A stretch of DNA of 64,000 bases from Amycolatopsis iheyensis (GTDB lineage Bacteria; Actinomycetota; Actinomycetes; Mycobacteriales; Pseudonocardiaceae): contig NZ_JAMXQV010000008.1 in NCBI RefSeq assembly GCF_024703995.1, positions 62,001 to 126,000 of the forward strand. The letters are read 5' to 3'. Positions 7,458-16,383 of the stretch are shown here, piece after piece. The position numbers and the translations under genes are program-made. The number at the start of each line of letters is the position of its first letter. The first letter of the stretch is position 1. The notes beneath the pieces are model-generated. The model saw nothing but the letters and a program-made list of their open reading frames with translations. It had not been told where the DNA came from and searched no databases.

Positions 7458-8384
7458 CCGGCCCGGCCACAGCACCAGCAGCAGGCCCGCGGTCAGCAGG
7501 CCACCGAGGACCCAGAGCCCGGTCGTGACGTCGGGTGCGCCGGGCACGCCCTGGAGCAGGCTGCGCAGGCCTTCGGCCGAGAACCGGAACGGCGTCCACG
7601 ACCACAGCAGCGTGCGGTAGGCCGGGTTCAGCAGCTCCGGTGCCTGCCCGGCGACCGCGGGCGCGACCAGGTAGAGCGGGCCGAGGACGGCCATCGCGCG
7701 CAGGCCGAGCAGCCGCAGCAGCCCCGCCTGCAGGGCCGCGAACGCCGTCGCCGCGAGGAAGACGAAACCGAGAACGCCGGCAGTCAGCGGCAGCGCGGCG
7801 TCCCACAGCGCGAAGAACCCGGCCACGGCCGCGGTGACGAGCACGCCCACCCCGACGACCTGCAGGAACCGCGCGCCGACACCGACCGTGCGGCCGGTGC
7901 GCTTGGCCAGCTGGGTCAGCCCGAGCCCCGCGACGAGCGCGCCGATCCAGGCCAGCGCGGACGCGGCCAGCGGCGCGGTCCGGCCGGCGACGCTCGCCGG
8001 GTGCAGCACCTCCTGCTTCGGCGCGCCGGCCAGCGCGCTCGCGGCGCCGGTCAGCGCCTGCTGCGCGACCTGGGTGCCGGCCGGGTTGACCGCCCCCGAC
8101 GTCACCACGGTCGCACCGCCAGGCCCGAGTTCGAGCACGCCGTAGACCTTCTTGTCCTCCAGCAGCTGCCGCGCGTCGGCCGGGCTCGCGATCGTCCACG
8201 CGAGCTGGGTTCCGCCGTGTGCGGCGATGCGCTGCGCGATCTCCGGCGGGGCGGCGACCGCGACCGGGACACCGTCGGGTGCGGCGGTGGCCTGCGCGCC
8301 GAAGGTGAGGAAGCCGAGCACCACCGCCACCAGCGCGCCGGCCACGGCGGCGACCAGGGCGAGCGCCCCCGCGGGTCGGGTCAT
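7395..8384 (-). CDS. ABC-2/YhgE-like multi-pass membrane protein
   Basis: The 329-residue protein has one N-terminal membrane helix (about 8-30), then an exported domain of about 100 residues (35-135), then five or six helices (about 140-310). This one-plus-five layout is that of YhgE/Pip and ABC-2-type permeases. No ATPase gene is adjacent, so it may act alone or with a distant partner. An AACTGGAGG site precedes the ATG. Its promoter has a strong -35/-10 pair and is bracketed by 12-bp direct repeats, so it is likely repressed by an unlinked regulator. The function is not known. Confidence 0.7.
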   Translation of the reverse strand: MTRPAGALALVAAVAGALVAVVLGFLTFGAQATAAPDGVPVAVAAPPEIAQRIAAHGGTQLAWTIASPADARQLLEDKKVYGVLELGPGGATVVTSGAVNPAGTQVAQQALTGAASALAGAPKQEVLHPASVAGRTAPLAASALAWIGALVAGLGLTQLAKRTGRTVGVGARFLQVVGVGVLVTAAVAGFFALWDAALPLTAGVLGFVFLAATAFAALQAGLLRLLGLRAMAVLGPLYLVAPAVAGQAPELLNPAYRTLLWSWTPFRFSAEGLRSLLQGVPGAPDVTTGLWVLGGLLTAGLLLVLWPGRSAREQAEPHLPDRVVEVGVH

Positions 8385-8404
8385 GAGAGCCTCCAGTTAT
8401 TCGT

Positions 8405-8465
8405 CGCTTGTTGAATTGATGCCCAAGGTACGACCGAGCCGCCAAGAAGTCAACGCTTGTTGAAT
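8405..8465 (-). promoter_or_regulatory. Promoter of the 7395-8384 gene flanked by direct repeats
   Basis: On the minus strand a -35 TTGACT (8453-8448) and a -10 TACCTT (8430-8425) are exactly 17 bp apart. The 12-mer CGCTTGTTGAAT occurs at 8454-8465, touching the -35, and again at 8405-8416, just past the expected transcript start. The upstream copy is part of the dyad TCAAC-AAGC-GTTGA. This looks like a two-site operator. Confidence 0.7.
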
Positions 8466-8489
8466 AGTGCCGCCGGTAACCTCGACCTC

Positions 8490-9179
8490 GTGACGAAGAC
8501 GCGACTGGTGCTCTGGGACATCGACCACACGCTGGTGGACTTCACCGGCCTCGGCTCCGCTTGGTACGCCACGGCGCTGGCCGCGACGACCGGGACCGAG
8601 CTGGTCACCTACCCCGACTTCGGCGGCCGCACCGAACGCGCGATCAGCACCGACCTGCTCACCGCGCACGGCCTCGAGCCGACCGAAGAGCTGATCCAGG
8701 CGCTCTGGCTGGCGCTGATCGCGGAGTCCGAACGCTCGGTCGCCCAGCTGCCGGCCTCGGCGCGGGCGCTGCCGGGCGCGGCCGAAGCGCTGACCGACTT
8801 CGCCGGGCACGACGGCGTCGTCCAGTCGCTCGTCACCGGGAACCTGCCGGAGATCTCGCGGCACAAGCTCGTCGCGTTCGGCCTGCACGAGCACCTCGAC
8901 CTCGAGATCGGCGGCTACGGCACGCTCTCGGCGCACCGGCCGGACCTGGTGCCGCACGCGGTCGCGCGTGCCGCGGCCAAGCACGGCACCGAGTTCGACG
9001 CGGTCGTCGTCATCGGCGACACCCCGAACGACGTCGAGGCCGCGTTGGATCACGGCGCGGTCGCCGTCGCGGTGGCCACCGGCCACTACACCGCCGAAGA
9101 ACTGCAGGCCGCGGGCGCGCACACGGTGCTGCCCGACCTGGCCGACACCGACGCCGTGCGGGCCGCCGTCCTCGGCTGA
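8490..9179 (+). CDS. HAD-superfamily phosphatase
   Basis: A 229-residue HAD hydrolase. Motif I is LWDIDHTLVD, giving the nucleophile and acid/base aspartates. Motif II is near SLVTGN, and motif IV is VIGDTPNDVEAA. A helical cap lies between about residues 20 and 90, as in phosphoglycolate phosphatase-like enzymes. The substrate cannot be read from the sequence. I chose the GTG at 8490 because a TAACCT hexamer (8477-8482) lies seven nt upstream; an upstream TTG would add 11 unrelated residues. The gene stands alone between a divergent membrane protein and a hairpin. Confidence 0.85.
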   Translation: MTKTRLVLWDIDHTLVDFTGLGSAWYATALAATTGTELVTYPDFGGRTERAISTDLLTAHGLEPTEELIQALWLALIAESERSVAQLPASARALPGAAEALTDFAGHDGVVQSLVTGNLPEISRHKLVAFGLHEHLDLEIGGYGTLSAHRPDLVPHAVARAAAKHGTEFDAVVVIGDTPNDVEAALDHGAVAVAVATGHYTAEELQAAGAHTVLPDLADTDAVRAAVLG

Positions 9180-9207
9180 CCCTCCCCCGGACTCGTCCTC
9201 GGGAGGG
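9180..9207 (+). terminator. Hairpin after HAD gene
   Basis: CCCTCCC (9180-9186) pairs with GGGAGGG (9201-9207) around a 14-nt loop, directly after the stop codon of the HAD gene. A second small stem (GGGAG/CTCCC) follows near 9226-9237. No U-tract is present, as is common in high-GC actinobacteria. Confidence 0.45.
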
Positions 9208-9300
9208 GGAAGACCCTCAGTCGAAGGGAGGACTCCCCTAAGGGAAAAGTCGTTCCTTCGCCCGATGTCCGCGACGGCGCGACTCGGAAGACTCTTCCGC

Positions 9301-11415
9301 ATGACGAAAGCAGCGTCGGCGGCCGAGCTCGCCGGAGAGGGACGCGTCCGCGGCACCATCACTGTGCTGAGACAGCGCCTGCCGTTCACCAGCACCGTCG
9401 TGCTCGCGATGCTCCTGCTGGCCGTGGTCACCGGAGCGCTCTGGAACGCGGCCGAAGACCGCGCGGCCTTCCCGTTCGTCGCGTATGGACTGCCGTCGCT
9501 GGAGTCCGGCCGGTGGTGGACGATGCTCACCGGGCCGTTCTTCGCCGTCATCCCCTGGTACTACCTCCCGATGGTCGGCAGCTTCGCGCTCTTCGCCGGC
9601 TTCGCCGAATGGCAGCTGGGGACGCGGCGCGCGATGGCCGTGACCATCGGCGGTCAGGTCGTCTCGGTGCTGGTCGCCACGCAGTTCCTCGCGTTGTGCC
9701 GCAACTCCGGCTGGCTGTGGGCGGAGCGGATCTCGGGCAGCCTCGACGTCGGGTTCTCCGGCGGCGCGCTCGCCGCCGTCGCGGTCGCCAGCGCGACGCT
9801 GCGGCCGCCGTGGGCGCTGCGGCTGCGGGCCGGGCTGTGCGTGTACGCCGGGGTCGCGATCGTCTACGTCGGCACGCTCGCCGACCTCGTGCACTTCTGC
9901 GCGCTGCTGCTGGCGATCCCGCTCGGCAACCGGCTCGTCGGGTCGAAGCGGGCGCCGTCGGCGGGGCCGAACCCGCGGGAGTGGCGGCTGCTGGCCGTCG
10001 CCGGCCTGCTGCTGCTCACCATCGCCGAGATCGTGATGCTGCTGGTCCCCGGCGATGGCCCGTTCGGCTCCACGGAAGGGGTTTCGCTGTCGGGGCCGGA
10101 GCTCGCGGTGCTCGTCCTGCTGGTGGTGCCGATGCTCAACGGGCTGCGCAAGGGCGGCCGCGTCGCGTGGCGCTGGGCCGTCGGGTTGTCGGCTTTCGTG
10201 ACGCTGCAAGGGGTCGCCGTCGTCACGCTGGTCGGCCTGGCCGACTTGTTCGGCGGCGACTACGACACCACCGGTCTCCCGCTGTTCTTCGTGGACAATC
10301 TCTTGTGGACGGTCGAGCTGGTCGTCCTGGTCATCGCGCAGCACGCCTTCCGCACGCCGTCGCGGCGCCGGTTGCGCCGGCACGCCCAGGGTCCGGGCCC
10401 GGCGCTGGCCCGCACGCTGCTCGACCGGCACGGCGGCAGCACGCTCTCGTGGATGACGATGTGGCCGCGCAACACGTACTTCGTCCGCGCGGACGGCCGG
10501 TCCTACCTCGCCTACCGCAAGCACGCGGGGGTCGCGGTGGCGCTGGGCGACCCGATCGCCCCGGACGGCACGGCGGCGGCCACGGTCACCGAGTTCACCG
10601 CGATGTGCGAGAACTCGGGCCTGGTGCCGTGCGTGTTCTCGGCAACGGAGGCAACGGTCGCGGCAACGCGCGAGCAGGGCTGGCAGCACGTCCAGGTCGC
10701 CGAGGACAACGTGCTCGACCTGGAGGGCCTGGAGTTCCGCGGCAAGGCCTGGCAGGACGTCCGGTCGGCGCTGAACAAGGCCGCGAAGCAGGGCATCGAC
10801 TTCCGGCTGGTCCGCTTGGCCGACCAGCCGGAACCCATCCTCGCCCAGGTGCGGGCACTGTCGGAGGAGTGGATGTCCGGCAAGGGAATGCCGGAGATGG
10901 GCTTCACCCTGGGCGGCCTCGACGAGGCGATGGACCCGGCCACCCGCGTCGGCCTGGCGGTCGACGCGGAGGGCACGGTCCACGGCGTGACATCGTGGCT
11001 CCCGGTGTACACGGGAGCGGGCAAGATCGGCGGCTGGACCCTGGACGTCATGCGCCGCAGCCCCCACGGCTTCCGCCCGGTGATGGAGTTCCTGATCGCG
11101 TCGGCGTGCGTGGCGTTCCGCGAGGAAGGGGCCAGGTTCGTCTCGCTGTCGGGAGCACCGCTGGCCCGTAGCGGCGCGGCCGGCCCGACCCGCACGGTCG
11201 ACCGGGCACTGGAGTCGTTGGGAAAGGTGATGGAGCCGTACTACGGCTTCCGGTCCCTGCACGCGTTCAAGGCGAAGTTCCAGCCGAGGCACGTCCCGCT
11301 GTACCTGGCCTTCCGCGACGAGGCGGACTTGCCGCGGATCGGGCTGGCGCTGAGCCGGGCCTACCTGCCGGACGTACGGCTGCGGGAGCTGGCGAAACTG
11401 GCGCGGAAGCGGTAA
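9301..11415 (+). CDS. Rhomboid-like membrane domain fused to MprF/LysX-type aminoacyl-lipid synthase domain (DUF2156)
   Basis: The protein is 704 residues. The N-terminal third has about six membrane helices with rhomboid-like marks: GRWWTMLTGPFF (70-81), the serine motif GFSGG (151-155) and a late helix with His198 followed by small residues. Further helices lead to about residue 345. The cytosolic C-terminal part (about 360-700) is a DUF2156 double-GNAT domain, with landmarks FVRADGRSYLAYR, ALGDPI, KAAKQG and YGFRSLHAFKAKFQPR near the end. Such domains move amino acids from aminoacyl-tRNA to phosphatidylglycerol or similar acceptors, changing surface charge and antibiotic resistance. The start at 9301 follows AAGACT by seven nt; 9265 is an alternative. 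Confidence 0.8.
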   Translation: MTKAASAAELAGEGRVRGTITVLRQRLPFTSTVVLAMLLLAVVTGALWNAAEDRAAFPFVAYGLPSLESGRWWTMLTGPFFAVIPWYYLPMVGSFALFAGFAEWQLGTRRAMAVTIGGQVVSVLVATQFLALCRNSGWLWAERISGSLDVGFSGGALAAVAVASATLRPPWALRLRAGLCVYAGVAIVYVGTLADLVHFCALLLAIPLGNRLVGSKRAPSAGPNPREWRLLAVAGLLLLTIAEIVMLLVPGDGPFGSTEGVSLSGPELAVLVLLVVPMLNGLRKGGRVAWRWAVGLSAFVTLQGVAVVTLVGLADLFGGDYDTTGLPLFFVDNLLWTVELVVLVIAQHAFRTPSRRRLRRHAQGPGPALARTLLDRHGGSTLSWMTMWPRNTYFVRADGRSYLAYRKHAGVAVALGDPIAPDGTAAATVTEFTAMCENSGLVPCVFSATEATVAATREQGWQHVQVAEDNVLDLEGLEFRGKAWQDVRSALNKAAKQGIDFRLVRLADQPEPILAQVRALSEEWMSGKGMPEMGFTLGGLDEAMDPATRVGLAVDAEGTVHGVTSWLPVYTGAGKIGGWTLDVMRRSPHGFRPVMEFLIASACVAFREEGARFVSLSGAPLARSGAAGPTRTVDRALESLGKVMEPYYGFRSLHAFKAKFQPRHVPLYLAFRDEADLPRIGLALSRAYLPDVRLRELAKLARKR

Positions 11416-11472
11416 CAGGAGTCCGGTCGTCGGCGACTACATTGCGCAGGTACGCCGCGCCCCGGAGGAAAT

Positions 11473-13269
11473 ATGCCCCAACCGGACCAGACGCCCGGGA
11501 GCCGGTCGCGCAACGAATTCTCCGGCACGGCCGACAACGTCGTTCAGGTCGGCACCCTGTACGGCGACGTCGTGTTCGCGGATTCGGCCGAGTCGACCCA
11601 GCGCGCGAAGGAGTTCGAGGATCGGTACCGGCGGGGAATCGTCGAAAGCCTCGACCGCGTCGCACTGTTCGGCCCGACCCCGCAGTGGGCCGAGACGTTC
11701 GCGCTGAGCTCTGCCTACGTGGACCTGACGCTCACTGATCCAGTGTCGGAACGCGGTGGCCTGGGCATCGACGAAGTCCTGGCCGGCAGCCGCCGGCTGC
11801 TGCTGGAAGGCTCGGCCGGGACCGGCAAGTCGACGATGCTGCGGGCCTTGGCGATCCGGGCGCTGCGCGGTGAGTTGCCCGAAGCGGTGGCCGGGTCGGC
11901 GAGGCCGGTGCCCTTCCTGCTCAAGCTTCGGTCTTTCGTGCAGGACGAGCAACTGGTCCTGCCCAAGCCCGAAGATTTCGTCGCGTCCGTCGCACCGCTG
12001 CTCGATTCCGCGAAGCCCGAGAAGTGGGTCTCCCGGCTGCTGGAGAGCGGCCGGACGCTGGTCTTGGTCGACGGCATCGACGAGGTGCGCGACATGCACC
12101 GGGGGCAAGTGCTCGACTGGGTCCGGAGCCTCGTCGACTTCTACCCCAAGGCCGGCTACGTCGTCACCGCGCGCCCCGCTGCCGTGCGGGAAGGGTGGCG
12201 GAAGGAGTTGCGCGGCCTCGGGTTCGCCACCACGCGGATCGAGCCGATGAGCCGCCGCCAGGTGCACAACTTCGTCGATCACTGGTACCGAACGATCTGG
12301 CGCGAAGGGCGAGGGGCCGAAGACCTCAAAGCGTGGATCGACAGGGAGCGTGGCCTGAGCAGCCTAGCGACGTCTCCGCTTTTGTGTGGCGTCCTTTGCG
12401 CACTTCACTATCAATGCGGCATCCTGCCCGCGACCCTACTCCAACTGTATGAGGACGGGCTGGATCTTCTCGTCGAACGACGTGACTACCAACGGGCCAT
12501 CCGCCACCATTTCTGGCAGCTGCCACGATCGGTTTCGCGGCCCTTACTGGGCCGAATAGCGTTGTGGATGGTGCTCAACGGGCGGGACGCCATACCATGG
12601 TCGACCGCGATGAAGATCGCGACAGACTTCGCCTTCCAGATCAAAGGTGCCGGTTATCGGGCCGAAGTGCCCCAGCTGATCCACGACCTGATCGAGCAGA
12701 CCGGCACCCTGAGGCGGTCGGAGGACAACCTGGCGTTCTCCTTGCCGTCGTTCCAGGACTATTTCGCCGCCGACGAAATCATCCGGCACGACCACCTGCA
12801 CCACCTCGTCCGCCACGCTCACGACCCGACCTACCACGACGTCGTCGTCCTGGCCGCCGGACTGGCCGAGCAAGACGTCGCCGCTCGCCTGCTCACGCAG
12901 CTGCTGGACCGCGCGACGGCGGAACCCAGTTACCAGCGAGCCCTTCGGCTGGTCGCGGCGGCGTGTCTCTCCGTGGTGCCCGCGCTACCGCGCCCGCTCT
13001 ACGAACATCTACATGACGAGGCTACGAAGCTGTTGCCGCCCGCGACGATCGACGAAGCGTATGACCTCGCCGGTGTGGTGGTCGTGGACCTTCTCGTCGA
13101 GCTGGCCCGGACGCGTGAGTTCACCGATGCCGAGGCCGCGGCGAGCATCCGGGCCGCCTCGATGATCGACATGGCCGGAGCGAGCGCGCTCCTCGAACTC
13201 TTCGCCGACCACGCGAGCCCACTGGTTCAGCGTGAGCTGGCGGCTGCCCACGCCCGCGACAGCGGCTAG
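11473..13269 (+). CDS. NACHT-type STAND NTPase
   Basis: This is a 598-residue signal-transduction ATPase. The N-terminal 40 residues carry NEFSGTADNVVQVGTLYGDV, a short beta-rich motif often found at the front of actinobacterial STAND proteins. Walker A is GSAGTGKST (113-121). Walker B is LVLVDGIDEV (196-205), and the small residue after the aspartate marks it as NACHT rather than NB-ARC. A sensor segment VVTARPA follows. The C-terminal half is alpha-helical without clear LRR, TPR or WD repeats, and no enzymatic effector domain is visible. NACHT proteins often work in phage defence or regulation; the role here is open. GGAGG precedes the ATG. The gene stands alone and is convergent with the next gene, overlapping it by 4 bp. 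Confidence 0.85.
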   Translation: MPQPDQTPGSRSRNEFSGTADNVVQVGTLYGDVVFADSAESTQRAKEFEDRYRRGIVESLDRVALFGPTPQWAETFALSSAYVDLTLTDPVSERGGLGIDEVLAGSRRLLLEGSAGTGKSTMLRALAIRALRGELPEAVAGSARPVPFLLKLRSFVQDEQLVLPKPEDFVASVAPLLDSAKPEKWVSRLLESGRTLVLVDGIDEVRDMHRGQVLDWVRSLVDFYPKAGYVVTARPAAVREGWRKELRGLGFATTRIEPMSRRQVHNFVDHWYRTIWREGRGAEDLKAWIDRERGLSSLATSPLLCGVLCALHYQCGILPATLLQLYEDGLDLLVERRDYQRAIRHHFWQLPRSVSRPLLGRIALWMVLNGRDAIPWSTAMKIATDFAFQIKGAGYRAEVPQLIHDLIEQTGTLRRSEDNLAFSLPSFQDYFAADEIIRHDHLHHLVRHAHDPTYHDVVVLAAGLAEQDVAARLLTQLLDRATAEPSYQRALRLVAAACLSVVPALPRPLYEHLHDEATKLLPPATIDEAYDLAGVVVVDLLVELARTREFTDAEAAASIRAASMIDMAGASALLELFADHASPLVQRELAAAHARDSG

Positions 13270-14147
13270 CGACGCGTGGTCGGCGGCGGCGTGACGGTGG
13301 TCCGATCCCCCGCCGCCACGAACCGATAGCTCTCCACGACCTTCAGCAATTCCTCCCGGCTCGCACCCCCGGCCCGGTCGGCAGCCGAATAGGCCACCAC
13401 CACGCCCGAAGTACCACCGGTGCCGAACGCCAGCGCCGCCACCAAAGCCCGCTTCGGTGTGCACTCGCCCGTGTCCGTCGGGACCACCTCGGCGACCACC
13501 ACCCGGGCCGGCGACTTCGTGCCGTCCGCCTTCGTGATCTGCGCGTCCGCGCCCGGCCCCGCCTGGACGGTTCCGCCGTACGCCCCCGTCGCCAGGTCCG
13601 TCACGACCTTGCGTGCCGCCGCGTCCGGGTCCGGCTCCCGTGCGGTCGTGACGCCCGCGCCGCCCAGGTCGTCCTTGCCGCAGAAGTTCTCGCCCAGGAA
13701 CGCGCTCGTGATCAGCCGGATCGACGGCTTGTCCCAGCCGTGCAGCGTCGTCGGCGCCGGCTTCCAGTTCGGTGGGACGTCGTACGCATACGAACCATCC
13801 CGGGCCGCCACCGGCTGCCAACCCGCCACCAGCGCGGGCACCGAGACCCGCGGTGACGGCGTCTCGACCACCGGCGTCCGCGGCGCCGGCGTCGACGTCG
13901 GCCGGTGTGTCTTGCCGACGCCCAGTGCGTTCAGCACGCCGCCGATCAGCGCGATCAGCACCAAGCCGACCCACGGTGCCCGTCGCCACTTCAGCGGCTT
14001 CGCGGCCGGGCGGATCCGCTTCGGCTGCGCGCGCGGCGGCTCCGAGACGGGCGCGCCCGCGGGTTCGTAACCGCCGAACCCGCGGAGCGCCGCGTTGTCC
14101 TCGTACCCCGGTGTCGTGTCGTCCGGACGCCGGGAGAACAGGCCCAT
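13266..14147 (-). CDS. Single-pass membrane protein coupled to proS
   Basis: The 293-residue protein has a basic, proline-rich cytoplasmic N-terminus, one membrane helix (about 56-76, PWVGLVLIALIGGVLNALG) and a threonine/proline-rich linker. A roughly 190-residue exported domain with two cysteines follows. The ATG at 14147 shares one base with the proS stop codon (TGATG), so translation is coupled. I do not recognise the exported domain; it resembles the many actinobacterial anchored proteins of unknown role. An open frame continues upstream to 14783 inside proS, but that part is antisense-free low-complexity shadow. Confidence 0.75.
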   Translation of the reverse strand: MGLFSRRPDDTTPGYEDNAALRGFGGYEPAGAPVSEPPRAQPKRIRPAAKPLKWRRAPWVGLVLIALIGGVLNALGVGKTHRPTSTPAPRTPVVETPSPRVSVPALVAGWQPVAARDGSYAYDVPPNWKPAPTTLHGWDKPSIRLITSAFLGENFCGKDDLGGAGVTTAREPDPDAAARKVVTDLATGAYGGTVQAGPGADAQITKADGTKSPARVVVAEVVPTDTGECTPKRALVAALAFGTGGTSGVVVAYSAADRAGGASREELLKVVESYRFVAAGDRTTVTPPPTTRR

Positions 14148-15895
14148 CAGGAGCGGACGAGCTTGACCAGGTGCTCGACGACGGCGTCGACCGCGATCTC
14201 CTCGCGCTCGCCCGTGCGGCGGTCCTTGACCTCGACCACGCCGTTCGCCAGGCCGCGGCCGACCACCAGGATGGTCGGCACGCCGACCAGCTCCGCGTCG
14301 GCGAACTTGACGCCCGGGGTCGCCTTGCGGTCGTCGAGGATGACCTCGATGCCCGCCGTGTCCAGCTCCGCGGCGATCTTCTCGGCGCCCGCCGCGACCG
14401 CCTCGTCCTTGCCCGCGATGACGATGTGCACGTCGAACGGCGAGACCTCGCGCGGCCAGATCAGGCCGAGGTCGTCGTGGTTCTGCTCGGCGAGCACGCC
14501 CACCAGCCGCGAGACGCCGACGCCGTACGAGCCCATCGTGATCCGGATCGGCTTCGAGTCCGGGCCGAGCGCGTCGAGCTCGAACGCGTCCGCGTACTTG
14601 CGGCCGAGCTGGAAGATGTGGCCGATCTCGATGCCGCGCGCGGCGACCAGGGTGCCCTGGCCGTCCGGCGACGCGTCGCCCTCGCGGACCTCGGCGGCCT
14701 CGATCGTGCCGTCCGGGGTGAAGTCGCGGCCGGCCAGCAAGTCGACGACGTGGTGGTCGACCTTGTCGGCCCCGGTGACCCACGCCGTGCCGGCGACGAT
14801 CCGCGGGTCGGCCAGGTAGCGCACGCCGTTGTCCTGCAGGGCCTTCGGGCCGATGTAACCCTTGACCAGGAACGGGTTCTTCGCGAAGTCGGCCTCTTCG
14901 AGCAGCGCGACCTCGGCGGGCTCCAGCGACGCTTCGAGGCGCTTCATGTCCACTTCGCGGTCACCCGGGACCGCGACGCAGACCAGCTCCCACTCCTTCG
15001 CGCCCGGCTGACGCGTCTTGAGCATGACGTTCTTCAGCGTGTCCGCGGCCGTGAACGTGCGGCCCAGGTCCGCGTTGTTGAGGTAGTCGACCAGCGTCCC
15101 GATGGTCGGCGTGTTCGGCGTGTGGTGCACCTGCGCCTCGGGACGACCCTCGATCGGCTGCGCGGGCGGCGCGGGCGTCACGACCGCCTCGACGTTCGCC
15201 GCGTAGCCCGAGTCGGTGCTGCGGACGTAGGTGTCCTCGCCCGTCTCGGCGACCGCGAGGAACTCCTCCGACGCCGAGCCGCCCATGGCGCCCGACGTCG
15301 CCTTCACGACGACGTACTCGAGGCCGAGCCGGTCGAACAGCTTCGTGTACGCGGCGCGGTGCGCCTGGTAGGAGCGCTCCAGACCCTCGTCGTCGAGGTC
15401 GAAGGAGTAGGAGTCCTTCATGACGAACTCGCGGCCGCGCAGGATGCCGGCGCGGGGGCGCGCTTCGTCGCGGTACTTCGTCTGGATCTGGTACAGCGTG
15501 ACCGGGTAGTCGCGGTACGAGCTGTACTCGCCCTTCACGGTCAGCGCGAAGAGCTCCTCGTGCGTCGGGCCGAGGAGGTAGTCGGCGCCCTTGCGGTCCT
15601 TGAGGCGGAAGAGGGCGTCGCCGTACTCGGTCCAGCGGCCGGTGGCCTCGTAGGGCTCCTTCGGCAGCAGCGCGGGGAACTGGATCTCCTGCGCGCCGAT
15701 GGCGTTCATCTCGTCGCGCACGACGTTCTCGATGCGACGCAGGACCCGCAGGCCCAGCGGCAGCCACGAGTACCCGCCCGGGGCGACCCGGCGGACGTAG
15801 CCGGCACGTACCAGGAGCCGGTGGCTCGGTACCTCGGCGTCCGCCGGATCCTCGCGCAACGTGCGAAGAAACAACGACGAAGTCCTGGTGATCAC
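14147..15895 (-). CDS. proS: Prolyl-tRNA synthetase
   Basis: The 582-residue length and order of blocks match bacterial-type ProRS, a class II synthetase that charges tRNA-Pro. The N-terminus has [18 protein letters not shown]. Motif 2 contains [25 protein letters not shown] residues. The YbaK-like editing insertion (about 225-390) is complete and should clear misacylated alanine. Motif 3 is [10 protein letters not shown], and the anticodon domain closes the protein. The start is a GTG at 15895. It is followed without gap by a coupled membrane protein. Confidence 0.95.
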   Translation of the reverse strand: MITRTSSLFLRTLREDPADAEVPSHRLLVRAGYVRRVAPGGYSWLPLGLRVLRRIENVVRDEMNAIGAQEIQFPALLPKEPYEATGRWTEYGDALFRLKDRKGADYLLGPTHEELFALTVKGEYSSYRDYPVTLYQIQTKYRDEARPRAGILRGREFVMKDSYSFDLDDEGLERSYQAHRAAYTKLFDRLGLEYVVVKATSGAMGGSASEEFLAVAETGEDTYVRSTDSGYAANVEAVVTPAPPAQPIEGRPEAQVHHTPNTPTIGTLVDYLNNADLGRTFTAADTLKNVMLKTRQPGAKEWELVCVAVPGDREVDMKRLEASLEPAEVALLEEADFAKNPFLVKGYIGPKALQDNGVRYLADPRIVAGTAWVTGADKVDHHVVDLLAGRDFTPDGTIEAAEVREGDASPDGQGTLVAARGIEIGHIFQLGRKYADAFELDALGPDSKPIRITMGSYGVGVSRLVGVLAEQNHDDLGLIWPREVSPFDVHIVIAGKDEAVAAGAEKIAAELDTAGIEVILDDRKATPGVKFADAELVGVPTILVVGRGLANGVVEVKDRRTGEREEIAVDAVVEHLVKLVRS

Positions 15896-16018
15896 TGCGG
15901 GGCTCCCTGCGCCGGGCGGGTGTGAAAGTCCCGCTCAGGGTAGTCAATACCCCCACCGTGACTCCAACGGGTTACTCGGCCGCCCGTTTTTGTCGGTGGT
16001 GGCCGCTAGCTTCGGGGC

Positions 16019-16363
16019 ATGGCGATCCACATGGGCATGATCACGATCGACTGCGCCGATCCCCGCGACCTGGCGCGGTTCTGGACGGCGGCGCTGGGCA
16101 CCCAGGTGGCCCAGGACTACGGCGGAGAGTTCCTGGTGCTGGCTCCACCCGAGGGCGGGCTGCCCCTCGGGCTGCAACGGGTGCCCGAGGCCCGGGCGGG
16201 CAAGAACCGGGTGCACGTCGACTTCGGCGGCGATGATCGGGCGGCGGAGGTGAAACGGCTGGTGGAGCTGGGCGCGAAGGAGGTGGCGGAGCATTCGGTG
16301 CCGGGCCTGGCCTGGACGGTCCTGACGGATCCGGAGGGCAACGAGTTCTGCGTCTCGGGGTAG
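16019..16363 (+). CDS. Glyoxalase/VOC-fold protein
   Basis: The 114-residue protein has one VOC domain: MITIDCADPRDLARFWTAALG at the front, RVHVDFGG in the middle and a closing LTDPEGNEFCV. It fits the short glyoxalase-like family common in actinomycetes, whose substrates are mostly unknown. One subunit supplies half of a metal-site pair, so a dimer is expected. A TAGCTT hexamer (16007-16012) six nt before the ATG suggests a leaderless transcript. The next gene follows after 20 nt. Confidence 0.8.
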   Translation: MAIHMGMITIDCADPRDLARFWTAALGTQVAQDYGGEFLVLAPPEGGLPLGLQRVPEARAGKNRVHVDFGGDDRAAEVKRLVELGAKEVAEHSVPGLAWTVLTDPEGNEFCVSG

Positions 16364-16383
16364 TCCGGCGGTAGAAAGGCGGC

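Noticed and set aside
8968..9300. Upstream extension of the MprF-like gene
   Set aside because: It lies within the HAD gene in another frame; the protein gains sense only from about 9265-9301.
14148..14783. Upstream extension of the 13266 membrane protein within proS
   Set aside because: The frame there is an Arg/Gly-rich shadow of proS; the ATG at 14147 gives a sensible protein coupled to the proS stop.
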